NCBI GenBank assembly: GCA_009841165.1
Contig: VXMI01000114.1
Span: 1-64,000, forward strand
DNA: 64,000 nt
Source of the DNA: Gemmatimonadota bacterium
GTDB lineage: Bacteria > Gemmatimonadota > Gemmatimonadetes > Longimicrobiales > Gaopeijiaceae
Reading direction: 5' to 3'
This document shows positions 17,448 through 26,863 of this stretch, one piece after another. A program made the position numbers and the translations under genes. The notes under the pieces were generated by a model. That model searched no databases. It saw only the letters and a program-made list of their open reading frames with translations, and had not been told where the DNA came from. Numbering within the stretch: the stretch's first letter is position 1; every line of letters starts with the position of its first letter.

Positions 17448-17502
17448 CCGATTCTCGTGCGTTCGGAAGCGGTGGTGCCCGGGTGGCTTGTTCGACGGAC
17501 CG

Positions 17503-18354
17503 CTAGTCCGTAAAGGTCTCCAGAATCCGCGCTCTCGAGGCGTGCCGAAGCCGTGTCAGAGCCTTCTCCTTGATCTGGCGCACCCTTTCGCGGGTAATGC
17601 CCATCTCGGATCCGATCTCCTCGAGAGACCTGGGCGGACGGTGTCCGAGGCCGAAGTACCGGCGAAGGATCGTGGCCTCCCGCTCGTCGAGCGTGGACAG
17701 CGCCGCCTCCAGGCTTTCGGTAAGCGCATTCTCGAAGGTCTCCTCATCGGGGCCCGGGGAGATGCAGTCGGGCAGACAGTCCAGGAGACTGCTGTTGTCA
17801 CCGGGAAACAGAGGGGCGTCCAGGGACAGATGTGAACTCGCAATGCCGAATACCTGCTCCACGTCTTCCGCGCGCAGTTCCAGAACCCTGGCGATTTCAC
17901 TCGCCGTGGGCTCGCGGCCCAGCTCCTGAGCCAACTCCGCTTTTCGGCGGGCGATGCGGTGCAATTGACCGGCCCGATTCAGGGGGACCCGAACGATGCG
18001 GCTCTGCTCGGCCAGCGCCTGGAGAATCGCCTGGCGGATCCACCAAACGGCGTACGTTACGAAACGGATGCCCTTCGTCCCGTCGAATCGTCGGGCAGCC
18101 CGAATGAGACCCAGATTGCCTTCGTTGATCAGGTCGGGGAACGGAACTCCCTGGTTCCGGTACTTCTTCGATACGGACACCACGAAACGCAGGTTGGACC
18201 TTACGAGCTTGTCGAGAGCCTCCTCTTCCCCGCGACGAATCCCCCTGGCGAGCCGCGCCTCCTCGTCCCGGTCGATCAGCGGATACCGGCTGATTTCCTT
18301 GAAGTACTGGCCCAGCGAGCCGTCCATGGCTTCGGAAAACGCAGGTGTTGTCAT
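17503..18354 (-). CDS. Sigma-70 family factor, short primary (RpoD/SigA) type
   Basis: RNA polymerase sigma factor of 283 residues. Region 1.2 (SLGQYFKEISRYPLIDRDEEARLARGI), region 2 (RSNLRFVVSVSKKYRNQGVPFPDLINEGNLGLIRAARRFD...VTYAVWWIRQAI), region 3 and region 4 with the helix-turn-helix SLEEIGSEMGITRERVRQIKEKALTRLRH are all present; the acidic region 1.1 is missing. The shape and length closely resemble the primary sigma factor of Bacteroidota, so it may be the housekeeping factor or a group 2 relative. ATG 18354 is preceded by GGGGA; an upstream in-frame start at 18414 is possible. It lies 67 bases after the NtrC-type gene. Confidence 0.9.
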   Translation of the reverse strand: MTTPAFSEAMDGSLGQYFKEISRYPLIDRDEEARLARGIRRGEEEALDKLVRSNLRFVVSVSKKYRNQGVPFPDLINEGNLGLIRAARRFDGTKGIRFVTYAVWWIRQAILQALAEQSRIVRVPLNRAGQLHRIARRKAELAQELGREPTASEIARVLELRAEDVEQVFGIASSHLSLDAPLFPGDNSSLLDCLPDCISPGPDEETFENALTESLEAALSTLDEREATILRRYFGLGHRPPRSLEEIGSEMGITRERVRQIKEKALTRLRHASRARILETFTD

Positions 18355-18421
18355 GGTGTCCCCAGTATCGATCGCCGCCCGGAACAGTCGCGATGTCGAT
18401 GCCCGCCGACGCAACAGCGGG

Positions 18422-19783
18422 TCAGGTGCTTCGCACCAGTCCGTGCCTCTCGATCTTCTTGTAAAGGTTCGAACGCGGCATCCCCATCTGACGTGCCGCT
18501 TCGGATACGTTCCAGTTGTAGTCCCGCAGCTTCATCGCGATAAAGGCCTTTTCGGACGCGTCCTTGAACTCGCTCAGGGTTGCCAGTGACATCACGTTGT
18601 CCGGCACACCCGACTCCGACCCCGACATGGACACCGACTGTATGACGTCCTTCCGCTCGACGGTTTCGCTGGGGCTCAGGAGCATGAGACGAACGACCAC
18701 GTTTTTCAACTGACGGACATTGCCGGGCCATTCCAGGTCCGTGAGAGCTTCCAGCGCGTCCTTGGCGAAACGCTTGTAGGGCACACCGTAGCTTCCCGGC
18801 GCCAACTCCGCGAAGTGAGCCACCAGCATGGGAATGTCCCCCCTCCTCTCCCTGAGGGGCGGCACGCGGATGGTGACCATGTCGAGACGGTGAAGCAGGT
18901 CCTCGCGGAACTCGCCCTTCTCAATCTGGTCGTGCAGGTCCTTGTTGGTTGCGGTGATGACCCTCACGTCCACCGAAACCGGCCTGGTACCGCCGACCCG
19001 AGTGATGTCCCCCTCCTGCAGCGCGCGAAGGACCTTGGCCTGAGCGGTCAGCGACATGTCTCCGATCTCGTCCAGAAACAGCGTTCCCCGGTGCGCCTGT
19101 TCGAACTTTCCGACGCGATCCGTCACCGCTCCCGTAAAAGACCCCTTCACGTGGCCGAACAGCTCCGACTCGATCAGTTCGGAGGGAATGGCCGCGCAAT
19201 TGACCTCCACAAACGTCCGTCGGGACCGGCTCGACCGTCTGTGCAGCGCCCGCGCGGTCAGTTCCTTGCCCGTTCCGTTCTCCCCCGTGATCAGTACGCG
19301 GGCGTCGGTAGCTCCGACCATCTCGATCTGGTTGAGCACCTGCCGTATCGCGCGTGACCCTCCGACGATGTCGTGATGAATCTCGATTTCACTCGTCAGG
19401 CGCTCAACGCTGTCGGTCAGCCCACGCACCGTAAGCGCGTTTCGCAACGTAACCAGGAGACGGTCGGTATCGAGCGGCTTCTCGAGGAAATCGAAGGCTC
19501 CCCTGCGCGTCGCTTCCACGGCCGTGCTTATGGTGCCATGACCGGAAACCATGACCACCACTGCCGCGGGGTCGCGTTCGCGAATCCTTGCAAGTACTTC
19601 CAGCCCGTCGACCTTGGGCATCTTGACATCCAGGAAGGTCACGTCGGGCCTGAAGTCGGGATAGTCGATCAGACCGGATGGACCGTTTTCGCAGATGTGG
19701 ACGCGGTGCCCTTCGTATTCGAAGAGCTGTCGCAGCGCGACACCGACCGACTCCTCGTCGTCTATGATCAGAATCCTGGCCAT
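18422..19783 (-). CDS. NtrC-family sigma-54-dependent response regulator
   Basis: Transcription activator of 453 residues. The receiver domain (1 to about 120) has the acidic pair DDEES, the phosphoacceptor Asp in TFLDVKMPKVDG and the Lys of FLEKPLD. The AAA+ domain (about 135-375) has Walker A GENGTGKE, the sigma-54 contact loop in the variant form GSFTGA, Walker B GTLFLDEIGDM and the sensor/arginine-finger segment FREDLLHRLDMVTIRVPPLRERRGDI. The C-terminus is a Fis-type helix-turn-helix (NVSEAARQMGMPRSNLYKKIERHGL). ATG 19783 starts the receiver. Its kinase may be the NtrY-like protein at 26864-30913, but they are not adjacent. Confidence 0.93.
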   Translation of the reverse strand: MARILIIDDEESVGVALRQLFEYEGHRVHICENGPSGLIDYPDFRPDVTFLDVKMPKVDGLEVLARIRERDPAAVVVMVSGHGTISTAVEATRRGAFDFLEKPLDTDRLLVTLRNALTVRGLTDSVERLTSEIEIHHDIVGGSRAIRQVLNQIEMVGATDARVLITGENGTGKELTARALHRRSSRSRRTFVEVNCAAIPSELIESELFGHVKGSFTGAVTDRVGKFEQAHRGTLFLDEIGDMSLTAQAKVLRALQEGDITRVGGTRPVSVDVRVITATNKDLHDQIEKGEFREDLLHRLDMVTIRVPPLRERRGDIPMLVAHFAELAPGSYGVPYKRFAKDALEALTDLEWPGNVRQLKNVVVRLMLLSPSETVERKDVIQSVSMSGSESGVPDNVMSLATLSEFKDASEKAFIAMKLRDYNWNVSEAARQMGMPRSNLYKKIERHGLVRST

Positions 19784-19805
19784 ATCCTGGAATCCCGACT
19801 CCCGA

Positions 19806-20387
19806 TCAATCCGCACCCAATTGGCTGGTCGACAGCTCTACAGAATGAATGTTGGCGTATCTGGGCCCGGTGGGGAACAGGTCGCTGCGAACCAGATGAA
19901 CGGCATCGACCACGAAGTCGGAGCAGGCTTCACGCAGTTCGGACCCGGGATCAGGGCGTTCCCGGCCCGACTGGAAGCTGCCACGCCTCCGTCCCCGTGA
20001 CCGACCAATCGTCAGGTGAGGAGAAAAGCGATCGTCACCTCCCCTGACTCCCTTGCTCGCGAGCAGCTGGTCGAGGCGCCGGCGGAGAGGCCGCAACGGA
20101 CCGGCCCGAACCCGGACCCAGTAGACGCGCGGGACGCCGCGGCGCGGAAAGGTGCCCGTTCCGGTGAGCCGTGCCGGAAAGACCGGTTCGCGCGCCAGCG
20201 CCTCGGCGGCCTCGGTGAGCCGCGGAACCTCGGGAGGGGCCACATCACCCAGGAACCGCAGGGTGATGTGATACCGTTCCGGCGGCACCCAACGCACATC
20301 GGGTGCGGCATTGCGCAAGGGCGCCAACGCCCGCCACAGCCGCATCCGTAGCGCCTCCGGAGGCCAGACGGCGAAGAAGAGCCTCAT
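19806..20387 (-). CDS. thpR: RNA 2',3'-cyclic phosphodiesterase
   Basis: LigT/ThpR-family 2H phosphoesterase that opens 2',3'-cyclic phosphates on RNA ends. The two HxTx catalytic motifs are HITL at residues 40-43 and HLTI at 124-127, with family-typical spacing, and the N-terminus MRLFFAVWPPEALR is characteristic. The 193 residues match the family. Start overlaps the preceding stop as ATGA. It has a 22-base gap before the NtrC-type gene. Confidence 0.9.
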   Translation of the reverse strand: MRLFFAVWPPEALRMRLWRALAPLRNAAPDVRWVPPERYHITLRFLGDVAPPEVPRLTEAAEALAREPVFPARLTGTGTFPRRGVPRVYWVRVRAGPLRPLRRRLDQLLASKGVRGGDDRFSPHLTIGRSRGRRRGSFQSGRERPDPGSELREACSDFVVDAVHLVRSDLFPTGPRYANIHSVELSTSQLGAD

Positions 20388-21553
20388 CCGGCTCGTGCAA
20401 CCGGGACGGACACGGGCCTGAGCAACTGCGCCACACCGGCGACGGCCGCGTCCACGTCCTCCTGCGTCGATGCCCAGCCGAGCGAGAACCGCACCGCGCC
20501 AGATTCGGTGGTGCCCAGGATTCGGTGCACTTCGGGAGCACAGTGCAGTCCGGCGCGCGTCTGGACGCCGTACTCGGAATCCAGGCGGCCCGCCAGCGAG
20601 GCCGAATCCATTCCGTCCGCCTTCACGGTGACGACGGGAACCCCCTCGGGTCCCGGGGGCGAGAGTACCTGAAGACCCGCGATGCAGTCCAGTCCGTCGC
20701 GAAGCCGGGCCTTGAGCGCCATTTCACGGCCATGGATGGCTCCAACACCCGTGTCCCTGAGGAACGCGCAACCTGCCAGCAGGCCCGCCATTCCCGGAGA
20801 GTTGCCGGTTCCCGCCTCCAGGCGATCGGGCATGGCGGCAGGCATCTCCCGATTGCGGGAATCGCCTCCGGTACCCCCGCTCAGAAGCGGGTCGACCTCG
20901 ATACCCTCCCTGGCCCACAACCCTCCCATTCCCTGGGGGCCCAGCAGCCCCTTGTGCCCGGTGAAGGCGACGACATCGGCCCCCTGGGTGGCCGGGCTTT
21001 CAACCGAGTGTCCGGCGGACTGCGCCACGTCCGCGACCACCACCGCGCCCGCGTCGTGTGCGATTCGCGACAGCTCCCTCATCGGCAGAAGCGTGCCGAG
21101 GACGTTCGAGGCCACGTTCGCGACCAGCACACTCGCGCCGTCGAGCAACGTGGCAGCCTCCTCGAGGTCGACCCCGCCGTCGGGACTGCCCGACAGCATG
21201 CGCACGCCGACTCCCCTGTCACGGGAAAGGTGGTGCGCCGGTCGAAGCACGGCGTTGTGGTCATACTGGGAGATCACCAGGACGTCCCCCGGTCCCAGGA
21301 GCCCCCAAAGCGCGGTGTTGAGCGCGTGCGTGGCATTGTGCATGAAGGCGATGCGGCCAGGGTCGCCGGGCAGTCCCAGCGTCCGCGACAGGGCGCGCCG
21401 GCAGCGAAAGGCAAGGCGCGCCGCCTCCACCGCTCCCGAATGGCCTCCGCGGCCGGGAGTGCAGGCGACGCCATCGAGGAATGCGGCCATCGCCCGCCCA
21501 ACCTCCGGCGGCCGAATCGCCGACGTGGCGGCATAGTCCAGGTAATGAGGCAA
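20384..21553 (-). CDS. Cysteine desulfurase-like class V aminotransferase
   Basis: PLP-dependent enzyme of 389 residues related to cysteine desulfurases. The N-terminus YLDYAATSAIRPPEV, the PLP-binding lysine in AFTGHKGLLGPQGMGGLW (about residue 185) and the candidate catalytic Cys in TRAGLHCAPEVHRILGT point to the subfamily typified by the Enterococcus EF2568 protein, whose sulfur acceptor is not well defined. No iron-sulfur scaffold gene is near. The start is uncertain: TTG 21553 fits the conserved N-terminus, while a well-placed ATG with AGGAGA at 21585 is in another frame. It lies 52 bases after comM and overlaps thpR by four. Confidence 0.8.
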   Translation of the reverse strand: MPHYLDYAATSAIRPPEVGRAMAAFLDGVACTPGRGGHSGAVEAARLAFRCRRALSRTLGLPGDPGRIAFMHNATHALNTALWGLLGPGDVLVISQYDHNAVLRPAHHLSRDRGVGVRMLSGSPDGGVDLEEAATLLDGASVLVANVASNVLGTLLPMRELSRIAHDAGAVVVADVAQSAGHSVESPATQGADVVAFTGHKGLLGPQGMGGLWAREGIEVDPLLSGGTGGDSRNREMPAAMPDRLEAGTGNSPGMAGLLAGCAFLRDTGVGAIHGREMALKARLRDGLDCIAGLQVLSPPGPEGVPVVTVKADGMDSASLAGRLDSEYGVQTRAGLHCAPEVHRILGTTESGAVRFSLGWASTQEDVDAAVAGVAQLLRPVSVPVARAG

Positions 21554-21605
21554 GGCTCCGGTCCCGGTCGCACGTTTGCCAACATGACGTCTCCTGTTTT
21601 GCAGC

Positions 21606-23147
21606 CTAATCTGTGCGGCCAGCTGGGGACAAGGCGTCGCGCGAGCCCGATCCCGCGCGGAGCCGCAGCGCCTCGGCCACATCGAACTCTCCGATGTCAC
21701 TCCTTCCACCCAGATCCGCGATCGTGCGAGCGACTCGAAGCGTGCGATGAACCGTGCGTGCCGAGAGGCCGTATCTCCTGACGCCTTCGTCCAGGAGCCT
21801 CGCTCCGGCGGGGTCAAGGCGGCATAGCTTCATCACACGGTCCGCAGGCAACAGGGCGTTGAGCCCATGATCCCCGCCGAAGCGTGCGGCCTGGCGTGCC
21901 CTGGCCTCGATGACCCGCTGAAGAACGGTACCCGAGGTCGTCCCATCGGCGCGCGTCCGGGCCAGTTCGTCCCAGGTAACGGGGTCCATCCATACCTGCA
22001 GGTCGATCCGGTCGAGCAGCGGGCCCGAGAGACGCACGCGGTATCGCGTGATTTCGCGCACGCCGCAGACGCAGTTGTCTCCCGCCATGCCGCACGGACA
22101 GGGATTCATGGCGGCGATCAGCTGGAAGCGCGCGGGGAAGGTGACCGTTTGGCGCACCCTGGCGATGTGAACCTCCCCGGACTCAATGGGTTGTCTCAGC
22201 GTCTCGAGCACCTGGCGGCCGAACTCGGGGAACTCATCGAGAAACAGCACCCCAAGATGCGCGAGGCTGATCTCGCCGGGACGCGGCGGATTCCCCCCTC
22301 CGATCAGGCCACCGGCGGAAATCGTATGATGGGGGGCCCGAAACGGACGCGTGGTCTTCACCGGCTCCTCGCTGTCCAGCAACCCGGCCACGGAGTGCAC
22401 CCTCGTCACCTCCAGGCATTCGGACTCCGCCAATGGAGGGAGGAGCCCCGGCAGCCTCTTGGCGAGCATCGTCTTGCCGGATCCGGGGGGGCCCGACATC
22501 AGGAGGCTGTGCCCCCCTGCGGCCGCGATCTCCAGCGCGCGCTTTGCGAGACCCTGTCCGCGAACCTCGCTCAGATCGGGGCAGCGCAGCACCGCGACCG
22601 GGGCCCGGTGGCGTTGCGGACGGAAACCGATGTCTCCGTCGAGTATCCCGATCAGCTCGCGCAGGGTGCGGATCCCCATGACCTCCACGCCGGGGACCGC
22701 CGCCGCTTCAATCAGGTTCCCATGGGGCACGAAGAGACGCGCAGGACCATGCTCGCGACAGCTCATCGCCAGCGCGATGGCCCCGCGCACCGGCCGCACC
22801 GAGCCGTCGAGTCCGAGTTCCCCCACGAACGCGGTCCCGCCCAGCCCGCTTCGGGAGACGCGTTCGCGAGCGGCGAGCAGCGCGACCGCAATCGGAAGGT
22901 CGAACCCCGACCCGGACTTCGGCAGATCGGCGGGGGCGAGATTGACCGTGACGCGCCTGGGTGAAAGTCGGAATCCCGTCTGCGCCAGTGCCGCGAAGAC
23001 CCGCTCCTTGCTCTCGCGCACCGCGCCCGCCGGCAGACCCACGACGGTGAATATCGGCAGCCCGTCCTGGACCTTGACCTCGACCCTTACGGGCTTCCCC
23101 TCCACACCATGGACCCAGCAGGAATCTACGACAGCGAGCACCGGCAT
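21606..23147 (-). CDS. comM: ComM/YifB-type Mg-chelatase-like AAA+ ATPase
   Basis: AAA+ ATPase of the YifB/ComM family; ComM in naturally competent bacteria is a helicase that extends branch migration of incoming DNA during recombination. The 513 residues show an N-terminal ribosomal-S5-like fold (VEGKPVRVEVKVQDGLPIFTVVGLP), Walker A GPPGSGKTMLAKRLPGLLPPL near residues 215-235, Walker B GVLFLDEFPEF, and the C-terminal Mg-chelatase domain with a four-Cys element (NPCPCGMAGDNCVCG). ATG 23147 after GGAGGG is chosen; the longer frame adds unrelated residues. Competence genes are not otherwise seen here. Confidence 0.92.
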   Translation of the reverse strand: MPVLAVVDSCWVHGVEGKPVRVEVKVQDGLPIFTVVGLPAGAVRESKERVFAALAQTGFRLSPRRVTVNLAPADLPKSGSGFDLPIAVALLAARERVSRSGLGGTAFVGELGLDGSVRPVRGAIALAMSCREHGPARLFVPHGNLIEAAAVPGVEVMGIRTLRELIGILDGDIGFRPQRHRAPVAVLRCPDLSEVRGQGLAKRALEIAAAGGHSLLMSGPPGSGKTMLAKRLPGLLPPLAESECLEVTRVHSVAGLLDSEEPVKTTRPFRAPHHTISAGGLIGGGNPPRPGEISLAHLGVLFLDEFPEFGRQVLETLRQPIESGEVHIARVRQTVTFPARFQLIAAMNPCPCGMAGDNCVCGVREITRYRVRLSGPLLDRIDLQVWMDPVTWDELARTRADGTTSGTVLQRVIEARARQAARFGGDHGLNALLPADRVMKLCRLDPAGARLLDEGVRRYGLSARTVHRTLRVARTIADLGGRSDIGEFDVAEALRLRAGSGSRDALSPAGRTD

Positions 23148-23326
23148 CCCTCCGCGAGAATCGTGGACGCAAAGGGTGCCCCCAATCCATGGGCGAAGGA
23201 ATGGCTGGATGGGACACTTGCCTCGCGTCGCGCCCACGCCCAGACTTCCCGCCGTCCTGGCAGGGACTGGCGCAATCGGCCCCGACAATGCACTTTGGTC
23301 GCGCTTTTGACCAGGAGAAGAACTTC

Positions 23327-24463
23327 ATGACAATCGCGATCATGGCCGAGAGCCTGCCCGGCGAGCGCCGGGTGGGCCTCGTCCCCGAAGCGGCACGCTA
23401 CTACCTGAAACGAGGCTGGAGCGTTCGCGTCGAAGGTGGCGCGGGGGTCGGGGCCTCCTTCCCGGATGCGGACTACGAAGCCGCCGGCGTCTCGGTCGTA
23501 GCAGACAGGCAGGCATTGCTCGACGGCGCCCGTGTCGTCCTCAAGGTGCAACCGCCTTCGCTTGAGGAGGTCGCCGCGCTGCCGCCGGGCACGGTACTGG
23601 TCTGCCAGCTGAATCCGCTGGGCCCCACAGAGGTCATCGAGGCGCTGGCTGACCGCGGCATCACATCCTTCGCCGTGGAGCTCATCCCGAGAATCACGCG
23701 GGCGCAGAAGATGGACGTGCTCTCGTCGCAGGCCACCGTCGCCGGCTACAAGGCGGTACTGCTCGGCGCCAATGCCATGACCCGGTTTCTGCCGATGCTG
23801 ACCACCGCGGCAGGCACGGTCCGCCCGGCGAAAGCCCTCATCCTGGGCGCCGGCGTGGCCGGACTCCAGGCCATCGCGACGGCACGCCGGCTGGGCGCCG
23901 TGGTCTCCGCCTTCGACATCAGGCCCGCGGTCAGGGAGCAGGTGGAGAGCCTGGGGGCAAAGTTCCTCGAGGCCACGCTGGAGGAGGGCTCCGAGGACGA
24001 GGGCGGCTATGCCAGGGCCCTCTCGGAAGAGCAGCACCAGCGTGAACTCGAGCTGATCGCTGACAACATCAGGGACCAGGACCTCGTCATCACCACCGCA
24101 CAGATTCCCGGAAAGCCCGCCCCGGTCCTCATCACCGAGGAAATGGTGTCCACCATGCGCCCCGGCAGCGCCATCGTCGATCTCGCCTCGGAGTCCGGGG
24201 GGAACTGCGAGGCAACCGTGGCCGGCCAGTCCGTCGACCAGGGGGGCGTTACGGTGATGGGGCCGACCAACCTGCCGGCCGAACTGCCCTTCCACGCCAG
24301 CCAGATGTACGCCCGCAACCTGGCCAGCTTCGTCGACGACCTTTTCGACAGCGAAGAGGCAATCGATTTCGAGGAAGAGATCACTGCCGCCACCTGCGTC
24401 ACCCACGGCGGCGAAATCACCAACGAACGCGTCAGAGCGAAGCTGGCGTCCGCACCGGAGTAA
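23327..24463 (+). CDS. pntAA: NAD(P) transhydrogenase subunit alpha, NAD-binding part
   Basis: Domain I of the proton-translocating transhydrogenase that drives hydride transfer between NADH and NADP+. The 378 residues match alanine dehydrogenase/PNT folds: N-terminal MAESLPGERRVGLVPEA, the RITRAQKMDVLSSQATVAGYKAV segment, and the NAD-binding LILGAGVAGLQAIATARRLGAVVSAFDIR. The ATG at 23327 follows AGGAGAAG; the longer frame upstream is discarded. The alpha chain is split into two genes, as in many alpha- and deltaproteobacteria and other bacteria. Eight bases separate it from the next gene. Confidence 0.95.
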   Translation: MTIAIMAESLPGERRVGLVPEAARYYLKRGWSVRVEGGAGVGASFPDADYEAAGVSVVADRQALLDGARVVLKVQPPSLEEVAALPPGTVLVCQLNPLGPTEVIEALADRGITSFAVELIPRITRAQKMDVLSSQATVAGYKAVLLGANAMTRFLPMLTTAAGTVRPAKALILGAGVAGLQAIATARRLGAVVSAFDIRPAVREQVESLGAKFLEATLEEGSEDEGGYARALSEEQHQRELELIADNIRDQDLVITTAQIPGKPAPVLITEEMVSTMRPGSAIVDLASESGGNCEATVAGQSVDQGGVTVMGPTNLPAELPFHASQMYARNLASFVDDLFDSEEAIDFEEEITAATCVTHGGEITNERVRAKLASAPE

Positions 24464-24470
24464 CCGATCC

Positions 24471-24749
24471 ATGGGTGAACTGCTGATCCTGCTTTACATC
24501 TTCGTCCTGGCGACGCTCGCCGGACGAGAGGTCATCTCCAAGGTGCCCCCAACGCTCCACACACCGCTGATGTCCGGTGCAAACGCCATCTCGGGGATCG
24601 CCATCATCGGTGCCTTGATGGTGACCGCCGCCGCCGGTCAGTTGTGGGTCAAGGTCCTGGGCACCGCGGGAATCGTGATGGCCACGATCAACGTCGTCGG
24701 CGGCTTCATGGTAACCGACCGCATGTTGCAGATGTTCCGGAAACGCTGA
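24471..24749 (+). CDS. pntAB: NAD(P) transhydrogenase subunit alpha, membrane part
   Basis: Small membrane subunit of 92 residues with three hydrophobic segments (about 3-20, 38-55 and 60-82), matching the domain II piece of the split alpha subunit. The loop between the first two contains SKVPPTLHTPLMSGANAISGI, the signature of the family. It lies between pntAA and pntB with seven- to eight-base gaps, so all three are one operon. Confidence 0.95.
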   Translation: MGELLILLYIFVLATLAGREVISKVPPTLHTPLMSGANAISGIAIIGALMVTAAAGQLWVKVLGTAGIVMATINVVGGFMVTDRMLQMFRKR

Positions 24750-24756
24750 GGAAAAC

Positions 24757-26184
<1,428 letters not shown>

Positions 26185-26192
26185 GGGCAGGA

Positions 26193-26208
26193 GCGGCCGC
26201 CCGGCCGC
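26193..26208. terminator. Stem-loop between convergent pntB and RsbRD-like genes
   Basis: GCGGCC-GCCC-GGCCGC, a perfect six-base stem with a four-base loop, lies nine bases after the pntB stop in the 48-base space between the convergent genes. There is no T run on either side, so an intrinsic terminator is only possible. Confidence 0.35.
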
Positions 26209-26232
26209 GCATCCCGCCCGGCGCGCCGTTCG

Positions 26233-26859
26233 TCACCCCGAGCCGGCTTGCACCACGTGCCGCATGGTTCGGCGGCCCTCGTCCCTGAGCTGGCCGATCT
26301 GATCGAGGACTTCACGCAGGTCCTCGGAACGCAGCGGTTCCGGCGCGCCCGAACCGTGCAGCAGGCTGAAGAACAGAAGGTCGGTGTGGCCTACGCTCGA
26401 CTGCGTAACGCCGATGTCGATTGCGCGATTCAGCAGGAGGATCTCTCTGAGCGGCGCCCCGCGCGACGATCCGGGCGCGCCCACTTCGAAGCCCATTCGC
26501 AGGATTACTTCGCGAAGAAGCTGGAACTCCTCGATAACTTCGCCGGCCGACAGCCCCCGCCTCGCCGCGACCGACCCGAAGAGTTCCGCACACTCCGACC
26601 AGAGGGGGAGGATCTCGGTTCGACCAGGGCTGATCATTCCCGGAAGCAAGGACACCAGCGTCCGGCAGAACGGTCGCAGAATGGACTCGCTGGCGCCACT
26701 CCACGTCTCGCCGGATGCCGCGAGTCCCCGTGCCCATCTCTCGGCGAGCCCCGGAGAATGTTCGTGTATCCACCCGGCCAGGTCGAAGGGACGAACACGC
26801 GCATGGCCGGCCGCACGGGCCTCGGGGTCGCGGTTGTGGCCAGGCGTCAAGGTGAGCAC
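26233..26859 (-). CDS. RsbRD N-terminal-like sensory domain protein
   Basis: A soluble protein of 208 residues, mostly helical. Residues about 25-150 resemble the RsbRD N-terminal domain (a sensory helical bundle found in stressosome antagonists), with the typical stretch ARRGLSAGEVIEEFQLLREVIL. No STAS or kinase domain follows, so it is a stand-alone sensor or partner protein. GTG 26859 starts five bases after the stop of the NtrY-like kinase, so the two are almost certainly co-transcribed and may act together. Function beyond this is unknown. Confidence 0.65.
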   Translation of the reverse strand: MLTLTPGHNRDPEARAAGHARVRPFDLAGWIHEHSPGLAERWARGLAASGETWSGASESILRPFCRTLVSLLPGMISPGRTEILPLWSECAELFGSVAARRGLSAGEVIEEFQLLREVILRMGFEVGAPGSSRGAPLREILLLNRAIDIGVTQSSVGHTDLLFFSLLHGSGAPEPLRSEDLREVLDQIGQLRDEGRRTMRHVVQAGSG

Positions 26860-26863
26860 ATCC

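Noticed and set aside
23205-23222. 14-base sequence GCTGGATGGGACAC found twice (also near 38559)
   Set aside because: A few 14-mer repeats are expected by chance in 64 kb, and the surroundings differ, so it is not a dispersed repeat.
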